DNA of 60,000 nt from Takakia lepidozioides. Taxonomy: Eukaryota; Streptophyta; Takakiopsida; Takakiales; Takakiaceae. Below are positions 35,719 to 47,789 of this stretch, in pieces. The stretch lies in the NCBI GenBank assembly GCA_030704615.1, contig CM060732.1:31231053-31291052 (forward strand), read 5' to 3'. The notes beneath the pieces are model-generated. The model did not search any database. It worked only from the letters and a program-made list of their open reading frames with translations, and was not told the DNA's origin. The stretch's first letter is position 1; every line of letters begins with the position of its first letter. The translations under genes were made by a program, and so were the position numbers.

Positions 35719-36393
35719 ATGGCCTCTTCTGGGAATGGATTGTTCATGCAAGCAGAGCCCCAGGAAGTCCGCTTTCCACTGGACCTGCCACTCCCTTTGC
35801 GAAGACGCCTGCAACCTTCATCACGAACAGGTTTCTACTTGGCGCATCAAGCTCAAACAAGGAAGGACTTGTCCAGGGGTCCTGTAAAGACTTCCCCTCC
35901 TCCCCCTCCCTTTCCATTCAACGCCCCATCTCCCTCTCTCTTCCCTCCCTCCAAACACCATGGCTTGGTATTTTTAGTGATAGATCCCCCTCCATCGGCT
36001 CAGGAGGAGACAGACTGGTCAGAGGATCCCCTTCTCACTTAGGCCATCCCACCGGCCACCTTCTCCATGGACCGAGTTGATGGAGCTCCCTGGATCTTAG
36101 TTTCAGCGCTTCAAAAATCCGATTTCTTCCCTGATTTTGTGAGTATTCACGCAATATCCATCAATGAGGTCCCTAGTAACCAGTTCAGCTCTACCCTAGT
36201 CCCCACCAACCTTCCATCCCTCAAAAGCATATTCGTGCAAATTCAAAGGAAAAATCCAAAACCACCCCCTCTCCTCCAGTGGGTTAAAACCCTCCGCCCT
36301 TCTGACTGCAGAGTCAAATTCAGCTTCGCTCCCTCAAGACCATCAAATGAGACCATCCCTCTCAGTCCTCCCATAATTCCCAATGATAATTAA
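35719..36393 (+). pseudogene. LINE copy B ORF1 region
   Basis: Two frames, 35719-36042 and 36067-36393, are proline-rich with basic stretches. The second ends in AATGATAATTAA, where its TAA overlaps the ATG of ORF2 (36383). Unlike copy A, no DUF4283-like or CCHC knuckle sequence was seen, so the middle of ORF1 seems to be missing or from another family member. Confidence 0.6.
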
Positions 36394-38295
36394 CATCTCT
36401 TCTTGGAATATTAGAGGGCTTGGCTCCGACCAGGCACTAAAACGACTCAAAATCAAATCTTGGCTATCCCCTTTCTTCCAACATGACTTCGTAATCTTCA
36501 TCTAGGAACACAAACTTGACCTTAGAAAAATCTATGCCCTATCGGACCACCTCTGGCCTTTAAATTCTCCATATTGGAAACCCACATCTGAAGGTACCAA
36601 AGGTGGCACTGCTATTCTGCTCTCACCCTCCCTGCAACCGTTAGTGATCTCAGAAGCCTCATGGATGCCTGGTAGGATTCAGCTTTGTGTCCTTTCCCTC
36701 CCAAACAACACTGGAAGCCTAGGACTCCTAAACATTTACGCCCCTAACTCCTCAGTTGAAAGGGGCGAATTCTGGACCCTCAACAACAAGAAGTTAGCGG
36801 AACCCTCTATAGACGGTTGGATTCTTGCTGGAGATTTCAATATGATTGAAAACCAAGAGGACAGACGTGGAAATGGCTCTTTCTCACCTAATCTTGATGA
36901 AATGGACCGCTAGCTCTCTTGCGTCCCATCTCACAATCTCACTGAGGTGGTTCATCTCTCGCTACATAGCTCCAACCTTTCCTTCACCTGGACGAACAAT
37001 AGAGCCTTAGAAGACCTCAGAATGGCCCGTTTCAAGGACAGAGCATATATCTCGCTCAATCTGTTGCAATGGTCAAAAAGGGATATTCAGCAGCCAATCC
37101 CCCTTGGCTTTGATCATGCCTATTGGTCACAATCCCATCAGCACAAAGAAGGGGCAGGGTCTATACAAGCTGAACACCATGATCCTTAGGCTTCCGATGG
37201 TCAAACAAGAGCTTCTCAACTCTTGGAACAATGCATGTCTTCTATCGCAAAACCCCTCAGATAGGTTTCTAGAAAAGTTGAAAGCAGTCAACACTACTAG
37301 TCAACGTCTCAGTTTGAACCTATAGGTAGCAATCAAAAGAAAAATGAAAGTGAAAGCCCTTACGAAATGTCTGGCAGTTTGTCAGACAAGAATGGAATCT
37401 TCTCACTACGATGAACATACCTTCAGAATTTATGTAGAAGCTAGGAACAACCTTGGCGTGCATCACAAGATGCTAGAGAGAAAATGGAAACTCCAAACGG
37501 GGGTGAATTGGTCTTCCAAAGGTGAGAAAATGTCAAAGTATTTCTTTGACAAAACAAGACTGCGAAGAGCCTCTCAATGCATCTCGGAGTTGATTGACCA
37601 AACTATTGGCCTATCCAGCAACAACCCCTAGAGCAATGACAAACCTATCAGCGGCTCACTTCAACACGCTATTTCAAAGCAATTTGGCAGACCTCAACCC
37701 ATCCTCAATCCAATTGGACTGCCTCCAGCATACCCCCAGGATCATGTCCCCGCAGTCTGCTGAACTTTTGGATGGAGAATTTACCGCTTCTGAGCTTGGG
37801 GACACACTAGGTAAACTTCAAAACAACAAATCCCCTGGCATGGACGGGATACCTGTGGAGTTCTACAAAGCACTTTGGTCTGAAATAGAGGATGACTTCA
37901 CGGCAATGGCCAACCACCTCTTCGAGTGTGGTGCTATGCCCCTACAATGTCCCAAGGAGTCATCACGCTCTTGTTCAAAAAAAGGGATAGAACCAACATC
38001 TCTAACTACAACCCATCACCATGCTGAACATGGCCTACAAAATTATTACAAAAGCTTTGGCACTCAAACTGCAACCTCTTCTTCCATCTCTGATTAGACC
38101 AAACCAAACTGCAGGTACATTCTGGACAATCTCCTATTGGCTCAAGAATTATCCCACTACGCTCTTAAAACCAACCAAACCATAGCCCTCTTACTCTTGG
38201 ACTTCGAAAAGGCGTTTGATAGGGTTGAGTGGAGCTTCTTATTGACAGCCCTCAACAGAATAGGCTCCTTCTGTCGCTGGGTTGAAATTCTACTG

Positions 38296-38614
38296 GTAAC
38301 CTCGATATCCTAGATGACATGTCAGTTCCTAACATTGCATCAACGGATGTTGTGTCTAGTTGGAATGCTCATGACGAGCATTATTGGCGTTGGGTATTTT
38401 CATTTGCCAAGTTCTTCTTTTTAGATGTTGGGGCTCTCCTCATCTCGCGAGCTGCGAACAGTCCCGTCATGAGCTTGCCAGCTACCTCAAAAAAGTCTAG
38501 GCTCCAAATTATCAAAACTTGGAACTACGCCAATAGCTTGTATCTGATAAATGAAGACTATCCTACTCAGAAGATAAACATCTCACACTAAATATGCTAG
38601 ATTTGTATTTCTTG
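38296..38614. mobile_element. ~320-bp insert of unknown origin in the LINE reverse transcriptase
   Basis: RT sequence stops after RWVEILL and resumes at FANTIVGMILRRRVIINGH, which should be contiguous. The intervening bases hold a 90-codon frame (38319-38591) without a recognisable domain. The two RT halves are in different frames. No inverted ends or target duplication were recognised, so the boundaries are approximate. Confidence 0.55.
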
Positions 38615-39211
38615 TTTGCAAATACCATTGTGGGAATGATACTTCGTCGTAGGGTCATCATAAATGGACACCTTTCTAAATCTTTCCCCCTGCAAAGATC
38701 CGTACGTCAAGGCTGTCTCCTGGCTTCGTTCCTCTTCCTCATCGTGGCAGGCTCATTGGGATATATGCTGCAGTCTCATAGGCACATCCAAGGCCTCAAG
38801 ATCACCAACTACAACACCCAGCAGAAAATCCAGGTGACCAATTCCATGTTTGTGGATGATACATTCTTGATGCTGCAGGCATACCAACAGAATCTAGACA
38901 TAGCTAGTAACATCCTCAACACTTTCTGCTCAGCATCAGGATTCAAAGTCGATTGGAACAAAATGATTGCATTGCTGGTAGGTGATCGGTCCGCATCACA
39001 GATAGGGACTAACCCTGACTGGTGAGCCAATCAGGACCTTAGATGGTTGAGGCCTGAAGAATCTATAACACTTTTAGGTTATACCTATGGGATTGACCTT
39101 ACGGATGAGCAGGTTTTCAAACCCATCATCTCCAAACTTAAGGGTAGGCAGCTGGCACAATGGGGCAGTAAACACATGTCCCTCACAGGTAGGGCTCTGG
39201 TAGCCAACCAA

Positions 39212-40395
39212 CATTACAGGAAAAGGGGGGGGGGGGGGGGGTTTCGACGACGCGTCGTCATAAAACAACCTTTTTCAGGGAGGGGGGAAGAACCAAATTT
39301 GCGACATCCAAGCGTCGCAAGCCCGTCGCAGCGGCGTCGCCAAAAACAAATCGCAAATTTGCAACCAATGGGGGGTCGCAAATAGGCGAAACCGCGATTT
39401 GCGACACTCGGGCGTAAGAACTTAGGAAAAAAAAAAATAAAAAAAACTTACTGTGCAATGCAGAATTAGCACCATCCGGGGGTCGCAAAGTGCGACGCCT
39501 GGACGTCACAATTTAAGGGGGTACATTTGAATTTAGGCGGGAAAATTTGAATTTGAAATGTGAATTTCAAAAACTTGTTGACCATTGACACTGGTTTTGT
39601 CTAATGGCAATATGTTCATTGTTCTACATATATCATGCAATGCATACTTGAACCTAAGACCTCCACGCTATAACATTTCTAAGACACTACAAACTAACCA
39701 ACACACCTACGCTACATCTATGTATCACAAAAGTAATATATATATATATATATATATTTCCTTCAAGTTCCTTCAAATTCCTTCTAAGGGGGTTTATCTT
39801 GTGACGCCGGGGAGTTGCAACCTCCACAACCTTAGTGCCCAGCCCCAGCCCCAACGTTGTCGCTGTTGCTGCACCCCCCTACCCCAACGCCATGCGCCCC
39901 AAATGACGTCCTTGTGATGACCTAAGCTGACCACGACACCATTATGACCCCCTGTGGCGACGCCATTGCGACCCTCTGGCGTCATAACGTTGGGCGTCCC
40001 AGCGCAGGGTGCCCCCAACGACGCTTTTATGAAGTTAAAGGCCGCAAAGCCCAAAAAAAAAAAAAAAAAAAAAAACTCTCACTGTGGTGATGTTGTTGCG
40101 ACACCTTGGCGTCGCAGAGGCGCCCTTAGTGACGCTTTTGCGACGCCGAGGTGTCGCAACATCCATTTTTTGGATTTCCGACGCCGGGGCGTCGCAAGAA
40201 AAAAAATCCGTCGCCTCTTTCCCTCTTCATGCCACCATACGACGGCTGGGCGTCGTAATGGTGTCGCAGCGGGGGATTGCGACGCCGGGGGCGTCGCAAA
40301 AAAGCGTCACAGGCTCGGCGTCACTAGATCAGTGCCGCGCGGGGCGTGGGGGCGCAGCTGGCGTCGCAACCCCCCCCCTCCCATTTGTTGTAGTG
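39212..40395. mobile_element. Non-autonomous CACTA (En/Spm-like) element with CAA target duplication
   Basis: The right end, read inward, is CACTACAACAAAT. The left end is a decayed form, CATTACAGGAAAAG. CAA precedes the left end (39209-39211) and follows the right end (40396-40398), the 3-bp target duplication expected of CACTA elements. Inside, GCGACGCC / GGCGTCGC motifs recur many times in both orientations, as subterminal binding repeats do. G-runs (about 39225-39240) and A-runs (40050-40073) are present. No transposase is encoded. Removing the element plus one CAA restores the LINE frame across VANQ / ILKAG. Confidence 0.9.
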
Positions 40396-42683
40396 CAAAT
40401 ACTTAAGGCTGGGCTCTGGTACTTCGCGGCTGCTTGGAAACCAAACTCTTCCCAACTTCAAGAGGTCAAAAGACTTACCCGGAATTTCATTTGGGGGGCC
40501 GAACACTCTGCAGAAAAGAAGAAGCCACAAGTGGCCTGGGTTGAAATCTGCTGTCCAAAAAAAAATGGAGGCCTTGGCGTCATAGATCCTAAAACTCAAA
40601 TCACGGCCTTACTGGCCAGAAGGGGACTCTGGAAATTCTTAGTCTTTGATAACATTTCCAATTCCTCCCCATTGAAAGCTGCTCATTGGAGGCCATCACT
40701 CAAATGGATCACTCATGGTTTCAAGCTCAAAACAGTGGGCTCCAGGTTGTGGTCAAACATCTGGCTGGCCTGGGGGAAATTTCGCCAATTCCTAGTCAAG
40801 ACACCACCAACCTCCTATTATGAGATTCTCAAGCAACACCTATTCATCAACTCTAACAAGCCACTACCCCAAGAAAGAGGACAGGCGAAACGCTAGTCCA
40901 CTTGGGACCGTCTGGGAGTCAATCAAATCCACAACATCTGGAATCACACCGACTTTAAGCCTCCGGAGCTCCTGCCTCCAGCTTTGGATTCGACACAATT
41001 GGCAAAGGCTACCAAGAAATCATTCAGTCCCTGCCTGCTTCATGGTTACAAGCCCTAAGGGCTGGTCCAGTATCCCCCTCTCTTCTATGTTGGGCTTTTG
41101 TAATCCTCCGTAATCATCTCTCAATTCTCTTTGTTACAAATTCCACTTCATCTCATCTTTCGGCCTTTGCTTTTTGACATTGACCCCATCTCCTTGACCC
41201 TCACTCTCACTTCAACTTCTTCCCTCCATATCCCGGCCACTCCCCTAACCCCAGTTAGGATCTGTGGGTGGATTATCCCAAGCAGGCCTTTTAATCCCAA
41301 GCCCGACCTCTTATCTCCTTTGGAACAATGGCTTTCAAGACACACCTTTGTCTGGATATTGGGACGTCCGCTGGCAGAGATGGAACTTGACCCAATGGAA
41401 TGGTCCTGGAAATTTAAGAATTCGTCTGAGCCCTTCTTTACCTACTCCACCAGGAAGGGCTACAGAGCTCTCTCTAACTTCCAAAGCCTAAAAGATAAGT
41501 GGGAAGCTAGATGGGAGCTATATGGCTTTCGTAACAAAAACTAGTCGGTCATCTGGAATTCGGTATGGACCAAATCTCGTCCTGCCAAGATTGCAGCTTT
41601 CCTTTGGCAGATTGTTAACAGGGTGCTAAAAGTGGGGGAATGGCCAAGGTCTGGCCTCTGGTCAAGGTATTTTATGCCCACTGGGACAACAAAAGCCTTC
41701 TATCTCTACATCTTCTCCTTAACTATGATTAGAGATCCAAGACAAGAGCTGTCAACTGCCCGGTTTTTGAGACCCTAAGAAGCTCAACCCTGTGGCACTT
41801 ATGGAAAGCCTGTTGCAAGAGATCATTCTAAGGGGGAACAACTACCATCTCCTCCCTTCTATCTAATGTATTCCATGATTTCGGGGTGGATTCAAGAAAG
41901 GCTTGGTCTAAAACCTGTACAGATATCGGGCGAAATTCGGGGAGCGTAGTAGCCATCCATGCTAGGTTTGGGGCAAGCACGGCCTTACCTGCTTCTCCCC
42001 TGAGCAGGACACCTGCCGTTGGGCCGAGCTCCCTCCCCCTTGCTGGCGAGATCATCGAGCAACACTCCACAGTGTCCCCTGAATTCGAACGGGAGGTCAA
42101 CTGGAAACACCTGAAACCTTCTTCGTCCGTCTCTAGACTTCATTACCATTATGACTCATTGCCTCTCCTACAGAAGCTTGTTACTGGTTTAAGTCACTAC
42201 CGGTCCTCATGAATATCCCTATCACCTCTCGTCAAAGGTCCTGATGGCCTCCATGCTTTCTAAAATCCTTCTTCTTGCATTTCCGCAGTCAGCTTTACTC
42301 ATCTCATGGAAACCCCTTAGTTACTTTGGTTGCTAGTTAGCAATTGGATTGTGGATTAGTCTCTCTCCGGGAGAGGTCACGTTCTCTCTTCACCGAAATC
42401 GATGTGTGTGCCTTATGGTGTAATCGGGCTTTTAATTTTTTTCCCATAATAATTCTCAATAAAGCTCTCATAGGGCTACCTCCCCTTTCTCAAAAAAAAG
42501 AAAAAAAAGAAAAGAAAGATGGCTGCATATATTTACAATCTGAAAAGGAAACACCAAGGGAGGATGACAAGTACACTGCTGGAGTTCACTGGAATAGCAT
42601 TCGTGGAAAGATAGAGTAATTCGGGGAGTCTCTATATAGTTTGTTTTTTTTTTTAATTTTTAATTTTTAACATATAGTTCAAA

Positions 42684-43290
42684 TGAGGGAGCTTGAATTT
42701 TTGCTCAAGGAGTACCATGACTATTTTTCCCTCAACAAAGCCGACCTAGGCTTTTGTTCAATGTTCAATAGTAGAGCACGTAATTGACAGTTAGGGTTTC
42801 TCTCCATGTAGAAACCAATCCATCATAGTCTCAAAATGGGAGGAATGGGAAGTGCAGAGGCAAAAAGAAGCTTTGGTGGCACACGGTGACATGAGGGAAA
42901 ACAAGTCTAAATTCTCATGTCATGTTACTCTTCCACCTAAGAAAAATGGATCCAAACATTTTTGTGGGGATTATTGCCCCTTAACAAAATAACAAACAGG
43001 AATTCAGAGAATCATATCCCATGCCATTGATACAAAATGTACTGAATCAGTTGGGTAGTGCTGAATGGTCTTTAGCTTCTTGACCTACAGAGTGGATTCT
43101 AGTAGATAAAGATGGATGCAATGGTGTAAAGAAAACGGCAATCATTACCAAGAGGGGTTAATATGAGTGGCTTGTCTTGCCATTTGGGCTAAAGAATGCC
43201 GCTGTCACATTTCATTGAGCTATGAACACCATCATAGCTGTAGAGATTAAGGAATGTGCCAAGGTCTTAAGAGCCCAATAGCTTAAATTA
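42684..43290 (+). pseudogene. Ty3/gypsy polymerase remnant
   Basis: Plus-strand reading in shifted frames gives LEFLLKEYHDYFSLNKADLG (the segment before the RT), then DYCPLTK (DYRxLNK box). Next come remains of a YPMPLIQ-type box with LGSAEWF, and YEWLVLPFGLKNAAVTFH (about 43158-43218), the conserved gypsy RT box normally ending in PATFQ. Many stops and frameshifts. The catalytic YxDD, RNase H, integrase and LTRs were not seen. Confidence 0.8.
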
Positions 43291-43969
43291 GGGTTAGAGT
43301 ATTTCTTGGCTATGTTTAGCACATTCTTTTTACACTTTTGTGCAATCTTTTACATTGCGGTGTTATCTTCAGCCATGAATGGATCGGATGCATCGGCACA
43401 CGCCACGGGGGTTTGTCAAGTAAAGTTGTAGCACCACCCAGCTCCATGGACACGTGGCTGGACTAACTTCAATTTAGGGTTGCGGTTAACCCAGGTCAGA
43501 TTGGATGGAGGATAGTTACATAGTATCATCTATAAAACAAGTGTTTTGTCTTTTATTACGAGACTTTATTTAAATTATTGAGTCTGGAAGTGTGTCCGTC
43601 ATGTTGGAGGTAATTCGTCCCACTTGTCAATACTTTGTCCTACTCTTCTTTGAACAGTAATTATTCTCAAAATCTGTCCCACTTGAAATTCCTCTTCTAA
43701 CTTTGCTTTTTCATTTTGGAATGACTATTATTCTCATTTATCTGTCTGAAATATTCTCATACCATATGAATTTCCTAGATTGAGACACATACATATTCAT
43801 ATATATCTTTATGTTTGATTGAATTATGGGATTTTAATTGTTAATTTTAAATTTTTTTTCTTAAGGAGAGGAAGCTTGAGGTATGTCAAATTTAGTAAGA
43901 GTCAGATCGAAAAGGATAAAAGACAACATGGGAGTCCGGAAGCAGTTACTACTATCATCATCAACAAAC
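43291..43969. other. AT-rich spacer; no gene seen
   Basis: No coding domain or clear element ends. T-rich stretches only. Confidence 0.35.
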
Positions 43970-45175
43970 GTAAGATTGAGAGTGGCCAGATGGTCGTTGC
44001 GTACTTTGTGGTTCCAATAAGATAGACTTGGGGAAACCACTCCATATATAGTTTAGGGAATCACCTGCGATAAAGAGGTATTTTCAAATTTCTATCGGGG
44101 TATTATTAGTATTATTTTTCATACACCCTATAATTATTTAATTTTGTAATATATACAATTATCTGGCAGGCTATTTTTTTTATTTGACTGTAATCATCGA
44201 GTATTTGACATCCTATAGTAACATAAAAATAAAACAAATTGTTTTTAGAGTGCAAAATATTTTATTGCTCAATGCTCTTATGCATCTATCAAACGAATGA
44301 GAAAAACTGTTGCATATTTTGCAAATATTCCTTAGGTAAGAGAACTAGTACCTTATAGTAAGTGAATAAACTGGAGCTTCCAACAACATAATGAGGTCAG
44401 CAACTAGCGTAGCAAAACTCTTGAATCGGAGTATAAGACAAAGTAAGAAGAAAATAAAGCAACCAACCCGTATCCTCCCTAAACTAAGTCCTCTCATCCA
44501 AGCCGAGTCCTAGTCCCATCATCCAAGTCCAACTAGTCATTTATGAAGACTCAATACAAATATACCATAGAATGAACGACATACGTCCCCGCCATTGTGG
44601 CACCTTTATATTAGTTCTAAAAAGTATATAATTGGAGCATATATTCACAATCCTATTTTTATTTACATAAGATATCCACAATAAGGACACCCAATTTTAT
44701 AATATTGTAAATTTTATTTTCAAAGAATATATGTTACCATTACTTTTTTGCACGCCGTTTGGAAAAAAATGGAAGACAAGGAAGATGGTGACTTCTCCGG
44801 GAAGATACAGTGTATGCAAAAACATTAGGAACAATGTAAAAATATAACGTAGGCATGTGACCTAATGGTACTTTCCATGTTATTCTCAAGAGACGATAAG
44901 GAAGATTCAATATGTTGTAGACCAGACTACTATCTTATCAAAGATTGCATGCGGGCATTAACTTCTTACATTATTCCTAAAATTCTCTTTGTTATCCGTT
45001 GTTTTGTCTTTTGCAATAAAAATATTTTGGATTTTTTTAATTGATATTTATTTTACTTTCAATATGAATTTGTTTGATTTTATTGATGTGGAGTTATTAT
45101 ATTATAGATATATATATTTATAAGTATCCAAAATATAGATCAGAGACAAAATACAACATTAAGAGTTTTGACTTT
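43970..45175 (+). repeat. Dispersed copy of the 50.7-53.5 kb repeat family
   Basis: AGATTGAGAGTGGCCAGATGG...TGGTTCCAATAAGATAG (43974-44024) matches 50878-50929. From 44810 (TATGCAAAAACATTAGGAAC) to 45170 (ACATTAAGAGTTTTGAC) it matches 50955-51745 and 52305-53115. Here the two blocks are about 790 bp apart, against about 25 bp in the first array unit, so extra DNA lies between them. No coding capacity. Confidence 0.7.
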
Positions 45176-45605
45176 TTTTTTTCCAAGAAAAATGAGGAGT
45201 ATTTTGATACAAAATTTTATATTCTACTACTGTACTGTAGATTGCTCACAAATAAAGCCACTCCACGGTTACAGTAGATGCAAGCTCCTCTACAGATCCA
45301 TTTCGTGTGTCTACCTCACCCTTACCTCACCAATCTACTCGCATGTTTACAACTGAATTGACCTATGCTTGAACAAACGTATCTTTTGGCACGCCTTCTG
45401 GGATGCTGCTGCTGCTCCCTACAACACAGAACTACTATTAAAAAATCCACTGTATACTCCAACTCCAACCGTCACATTGACCATGGTGGCAACTTACTCA
45501 GCTACATGGTCAGTAGCTTCTTCAGAAAGAAAAGTTGCATAGGAAAAGCAGTTGTCAAAACCTCCAGGCCACCAGGCAGGTTTGAAATGTTCAAAAGATT
45601 CTCTA
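45176..45605. other. Spacer; no gene seen
   Basis: Contains a short plus-strand frame only. It may include the 3' flank of the minus-strand remnant that ends at 45606. Confidence 0.3.
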
Positions 45606-46292
45606 TCATTGCGACCAAGCTTTCTTTCCGTCCCCTGAAACTGACCATTTTGGAATATCCCCTCTATTCTTATTGCCCATGGGCCCAGATATATACACTT
45701 TTTGTTGAACTGCATTTGAGAAAACATGAGCTATGTCATTCCGTTGAGTATCTGCATTCAACTCAGTGAAGTAATATACTGTGTCATTTCTCAAGTTTAC
45801 CATAGCTTGGTCAATTTGGTCTTTAAATAAGTCAAAGCCCTTCAACATAACATCTTCAACATATTCCCTCTTGGCAAAGCTCATGGCATACGCTCACCAG
45901 CCGTTCTCAACAGTTGCAGAGGCAGTCAACTTCGACTGATGCCAGATCAGGTTCTGGTACGACAAAGTGGCTAATTCGTCTGCAAAGGGACCGAAGGTGA
46001 CTCCCCTGCATGAAAATAAAAACGCAGTGTCTTCAAAGAAAGAAGTTAAATGCATCTGAAGCGATTCAAATACATCTGCTGCAGCCAGTAGCTTTGGGTT
46101 GAAGCCCTTGAAATCATTCCACACATCGAATTGAGCCTTCCAAAATTGTGCCTCCTCCATGCCAGATTCTTTCACATCTAATGCTGACTCCAACTTTCGT
46201 ATCCAACTCTTGAGCGGCTTGTTACCACAGCCTAAAGCCTTCATCGAGACCAACATTGTTCCCTCATCCTTTAAAAGACTCTGTGACTTCTA
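45606..46292 (-). pseudogene. Unrecognised protein remnant with a single in-frame stop
   Basis: One minus-strand frame runs from about 46292 to 45606 (about 220 codons) with only one internal TGA at 45894-45896. It reads MLVSMKALGCGNKPLKSWIR, ESGMEEAQFWKAQFDVWNDF, FEDTAFLFSCRGVTFGPFAD, then after the stop FAKREYVEDVMLKGFDLFKD. It is soluble and rich in helix-forming and aromatic residues, without signal peptide or membrane segment. Codon choice looks coding, and an acceptor-like CTAG precedes it. I do not recognise the family. It could be a young pseudogene, a real gene with one sequencing error, or part of a transposon. Confidence 0.5.
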
Positions 46293-47499
46293 GTTTTGAG
46301 GTAAGCTTGCTCGATAGTACCGGATTTCATCTGTAGGGCCTAGCACTGAAAATACTTATGCCCTAGAAAGTTGAACAGGTGAATCGTTGAAAGAATAAAC
46401 AATTGCGCTCATTTTTAGCACTTATTACAATCTCGGAGCGACTGCAGAATAATCTCAAATCCACAAAGGGTCGCAATCGTCACTGCTACATTGGAACCTG
46501 AATTGGAACCGTCACAAAAGTGACTGCTTAGATTGGATCTGCAACCACGAGAGACTCGCCGCGGTTGAACCTCACAACCGGGGAAAAAAACGCGCTAGGG
46601 CCATGGACGCCCCTTGAGTTGACCTTAAAAGTAAAAGAGAGCACTCACACACTATCTTCAGCATTGCAGGGCCATGAGAAGCCTGCGGACTGCACATTCG
46701 TGCTCCGTTAAGCACACCGCCATCCTCCAGCCTTCACTCTCTCTGGACGTTACAAGCAGGACTTGAGCCCGTTATCATATTCTACTCTTATACATGTCAT
46801 TCCGGTTTACTGGTTTCTTATACATGCCACTCCGGTTTAATGGCTACATGAAGGGGATGTGAAAGCACTACAATACCATTCAAACTTGCTGAGTTTGAGT
46901 ACTGATATACTCTCGCACATACCACAAAACGACATTTCTAATGCACATGAAAGTTACATTATATCCTGCTGTACTCTGGGGAAATTGCCCCACCCGAATA
47001 TTCTCTATACCCCAGTCTCTTCCCAGCATTGTAGGCTACTCTACGAACACTTACCGTACTCCCCGCATTCACCTCTTTATCATCATCTTCACATGTCAAA
47101 AGTGTTGTGGTACAAAAGGATGACCTCAACTGACACATTGCACATACTCAGCTCTGTTTGCAAAAATCTGATCCATTTTATACATGGTACCACTTACATT
47201 ACCCCAATCCACAGCCCCCACCAACCCACTCACATGTGCAAATTTCATCTAAAACCCGTACAATGTCCCCCCCGCCCCCCCTCCCCTCCTGTCACCCACA
47301 CTCATGCTCATCATACAAAGAGGCTTACATACATCCCCTGCGACATGCTTTGAGCATTATACCACACGCCACTCAGCTTCACTGGCGAGAATGCGAATGC
47401 GAATGCGAATCGTCCATTCTCCTCAATGGTTGCCGCCATAAGCTCATCAAACTGCAGTGGCTGTCGTACCTCCAATACGATCTTGTAATTACTTCCATT
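46293..47499. other. Spacer with a GAATGC hexamer run
   Basis: Three to four GAATGC copies lie at 47389-47410. A 164-codon plus-strand frame at 46859-47353 is His/Pro/Thr-rich without a domain and is probably chance. If the minus-strand pieces on either side belong to one gene, this would be its intron, but the simplest splice gives a stop. Confidence 0.35.
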
Positions 47500-47713
47500 G
47501 CCAGAAACTTTTGTTGAGGATGTTCTTCAGGTCTTCCACCTTCTTCTCGAGAATCTCCAGATCCGTTCTCATTGCACGACTCTCCCATCGGAGATTAGTG
47601 AACTCCAGTTTTTAGTTCAGGACTTCGTCATTTAAGGTGAGGTTCCAGGAACTACACCGCTCGTTCATGAAATTTAGAGCCTCGTAGAATGAGTTGCTCT
47701 GGTTGTCCAACAT
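47500..47713 (-). pseudogene. Possible coiled-coil exon
   Basis: Minus-strand reading from ATG at 47713 gives MLDNQSNSFYEALNFMNERC, then one stop, then MRTDLEILEKKVEDLKNILN, a heptad-like coiled coil. It ends near a GT donor-like site. It may be the first exon of the gene whose remnant is at 45606-46292, but the phases do not match. Confidence 0.3.
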
Positions 47714-47789
47714 TGTATACTAGCCTCCTATTATGGCACTCCCACATGACATAAGTGCTCCTAATGCCCAAAAGACGTCGCCTCTCTGC

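Larger units (their letters stand above)
36383..42260 (+). pseudogene. LINE copy B ORF2: endonuclease-reverse transcriptase, disrupted
   Basis: The endonuclease part reads ISSWNIRGLGSDQA (36389) and WILAGDFNMIENQEDRRG (36820-36873). The reverse transcriptase reads SPGMDGIPVEFYKALW (about 37832), LDFEKAFDRVEWSF (38197), SVRQGCLLASFLF (38699-38737) and the catalytic FVDDTF (38849-38866), with LLGYTYG and SKLKGRQLAQW in the thumb. After the CACTA insertion it resumes at ILKAGLWYFAAAWK (40399). A zinc-binding C-terminal stretch (SVWTKSRPAKIAAFLWQIV) follows near 41560-41620. Stops occur at 36502, 36913, 37189 and elsewhere. It would copy its own RNA by target-primed reverse transcription, but this copy cannot. 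Confidence 0.9.
34938..42520 (+). mobile_element. Near-full-length L1-like LINE (copy B) with nested insertions
   Basis: The order is leader (34938-35700), ORF1 part (35719-36393), and ORF2 with endonuclease, reverse transcriptase and C-terminal zinc segment (36383-42260). A 3' untranslated end and an A-rich tail (AAAAAAAAG repeats) follow at 42491-42520. Without the nested 1184-bp CACTA element and the 320-bp insert it would be about 6.1 kb. The start matches copy A at 5540. No target-site duplication was found by eye. ORF2 is full of stops and shifts, so it is not autonomous. Confidence 0.88.

Noticed and set aside
40084-40896. 270-codon frame as a single gene
   Set aside because: It is a chance fusion of CACTA-element GC repeats with resumed LINE reverse transcriptase sequence.
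34938-42520. LTR retrotransposon
   Set aside because: Endonuclease before RT, A-rich tail, no LTRs or integrase: a LINE.
46859-47353. 164-codon His/Pro-rich frame as a gene
   Set aside because: Composition reflects CA-rich DNA; no motif, and it lies between minus-strand coding remnants.
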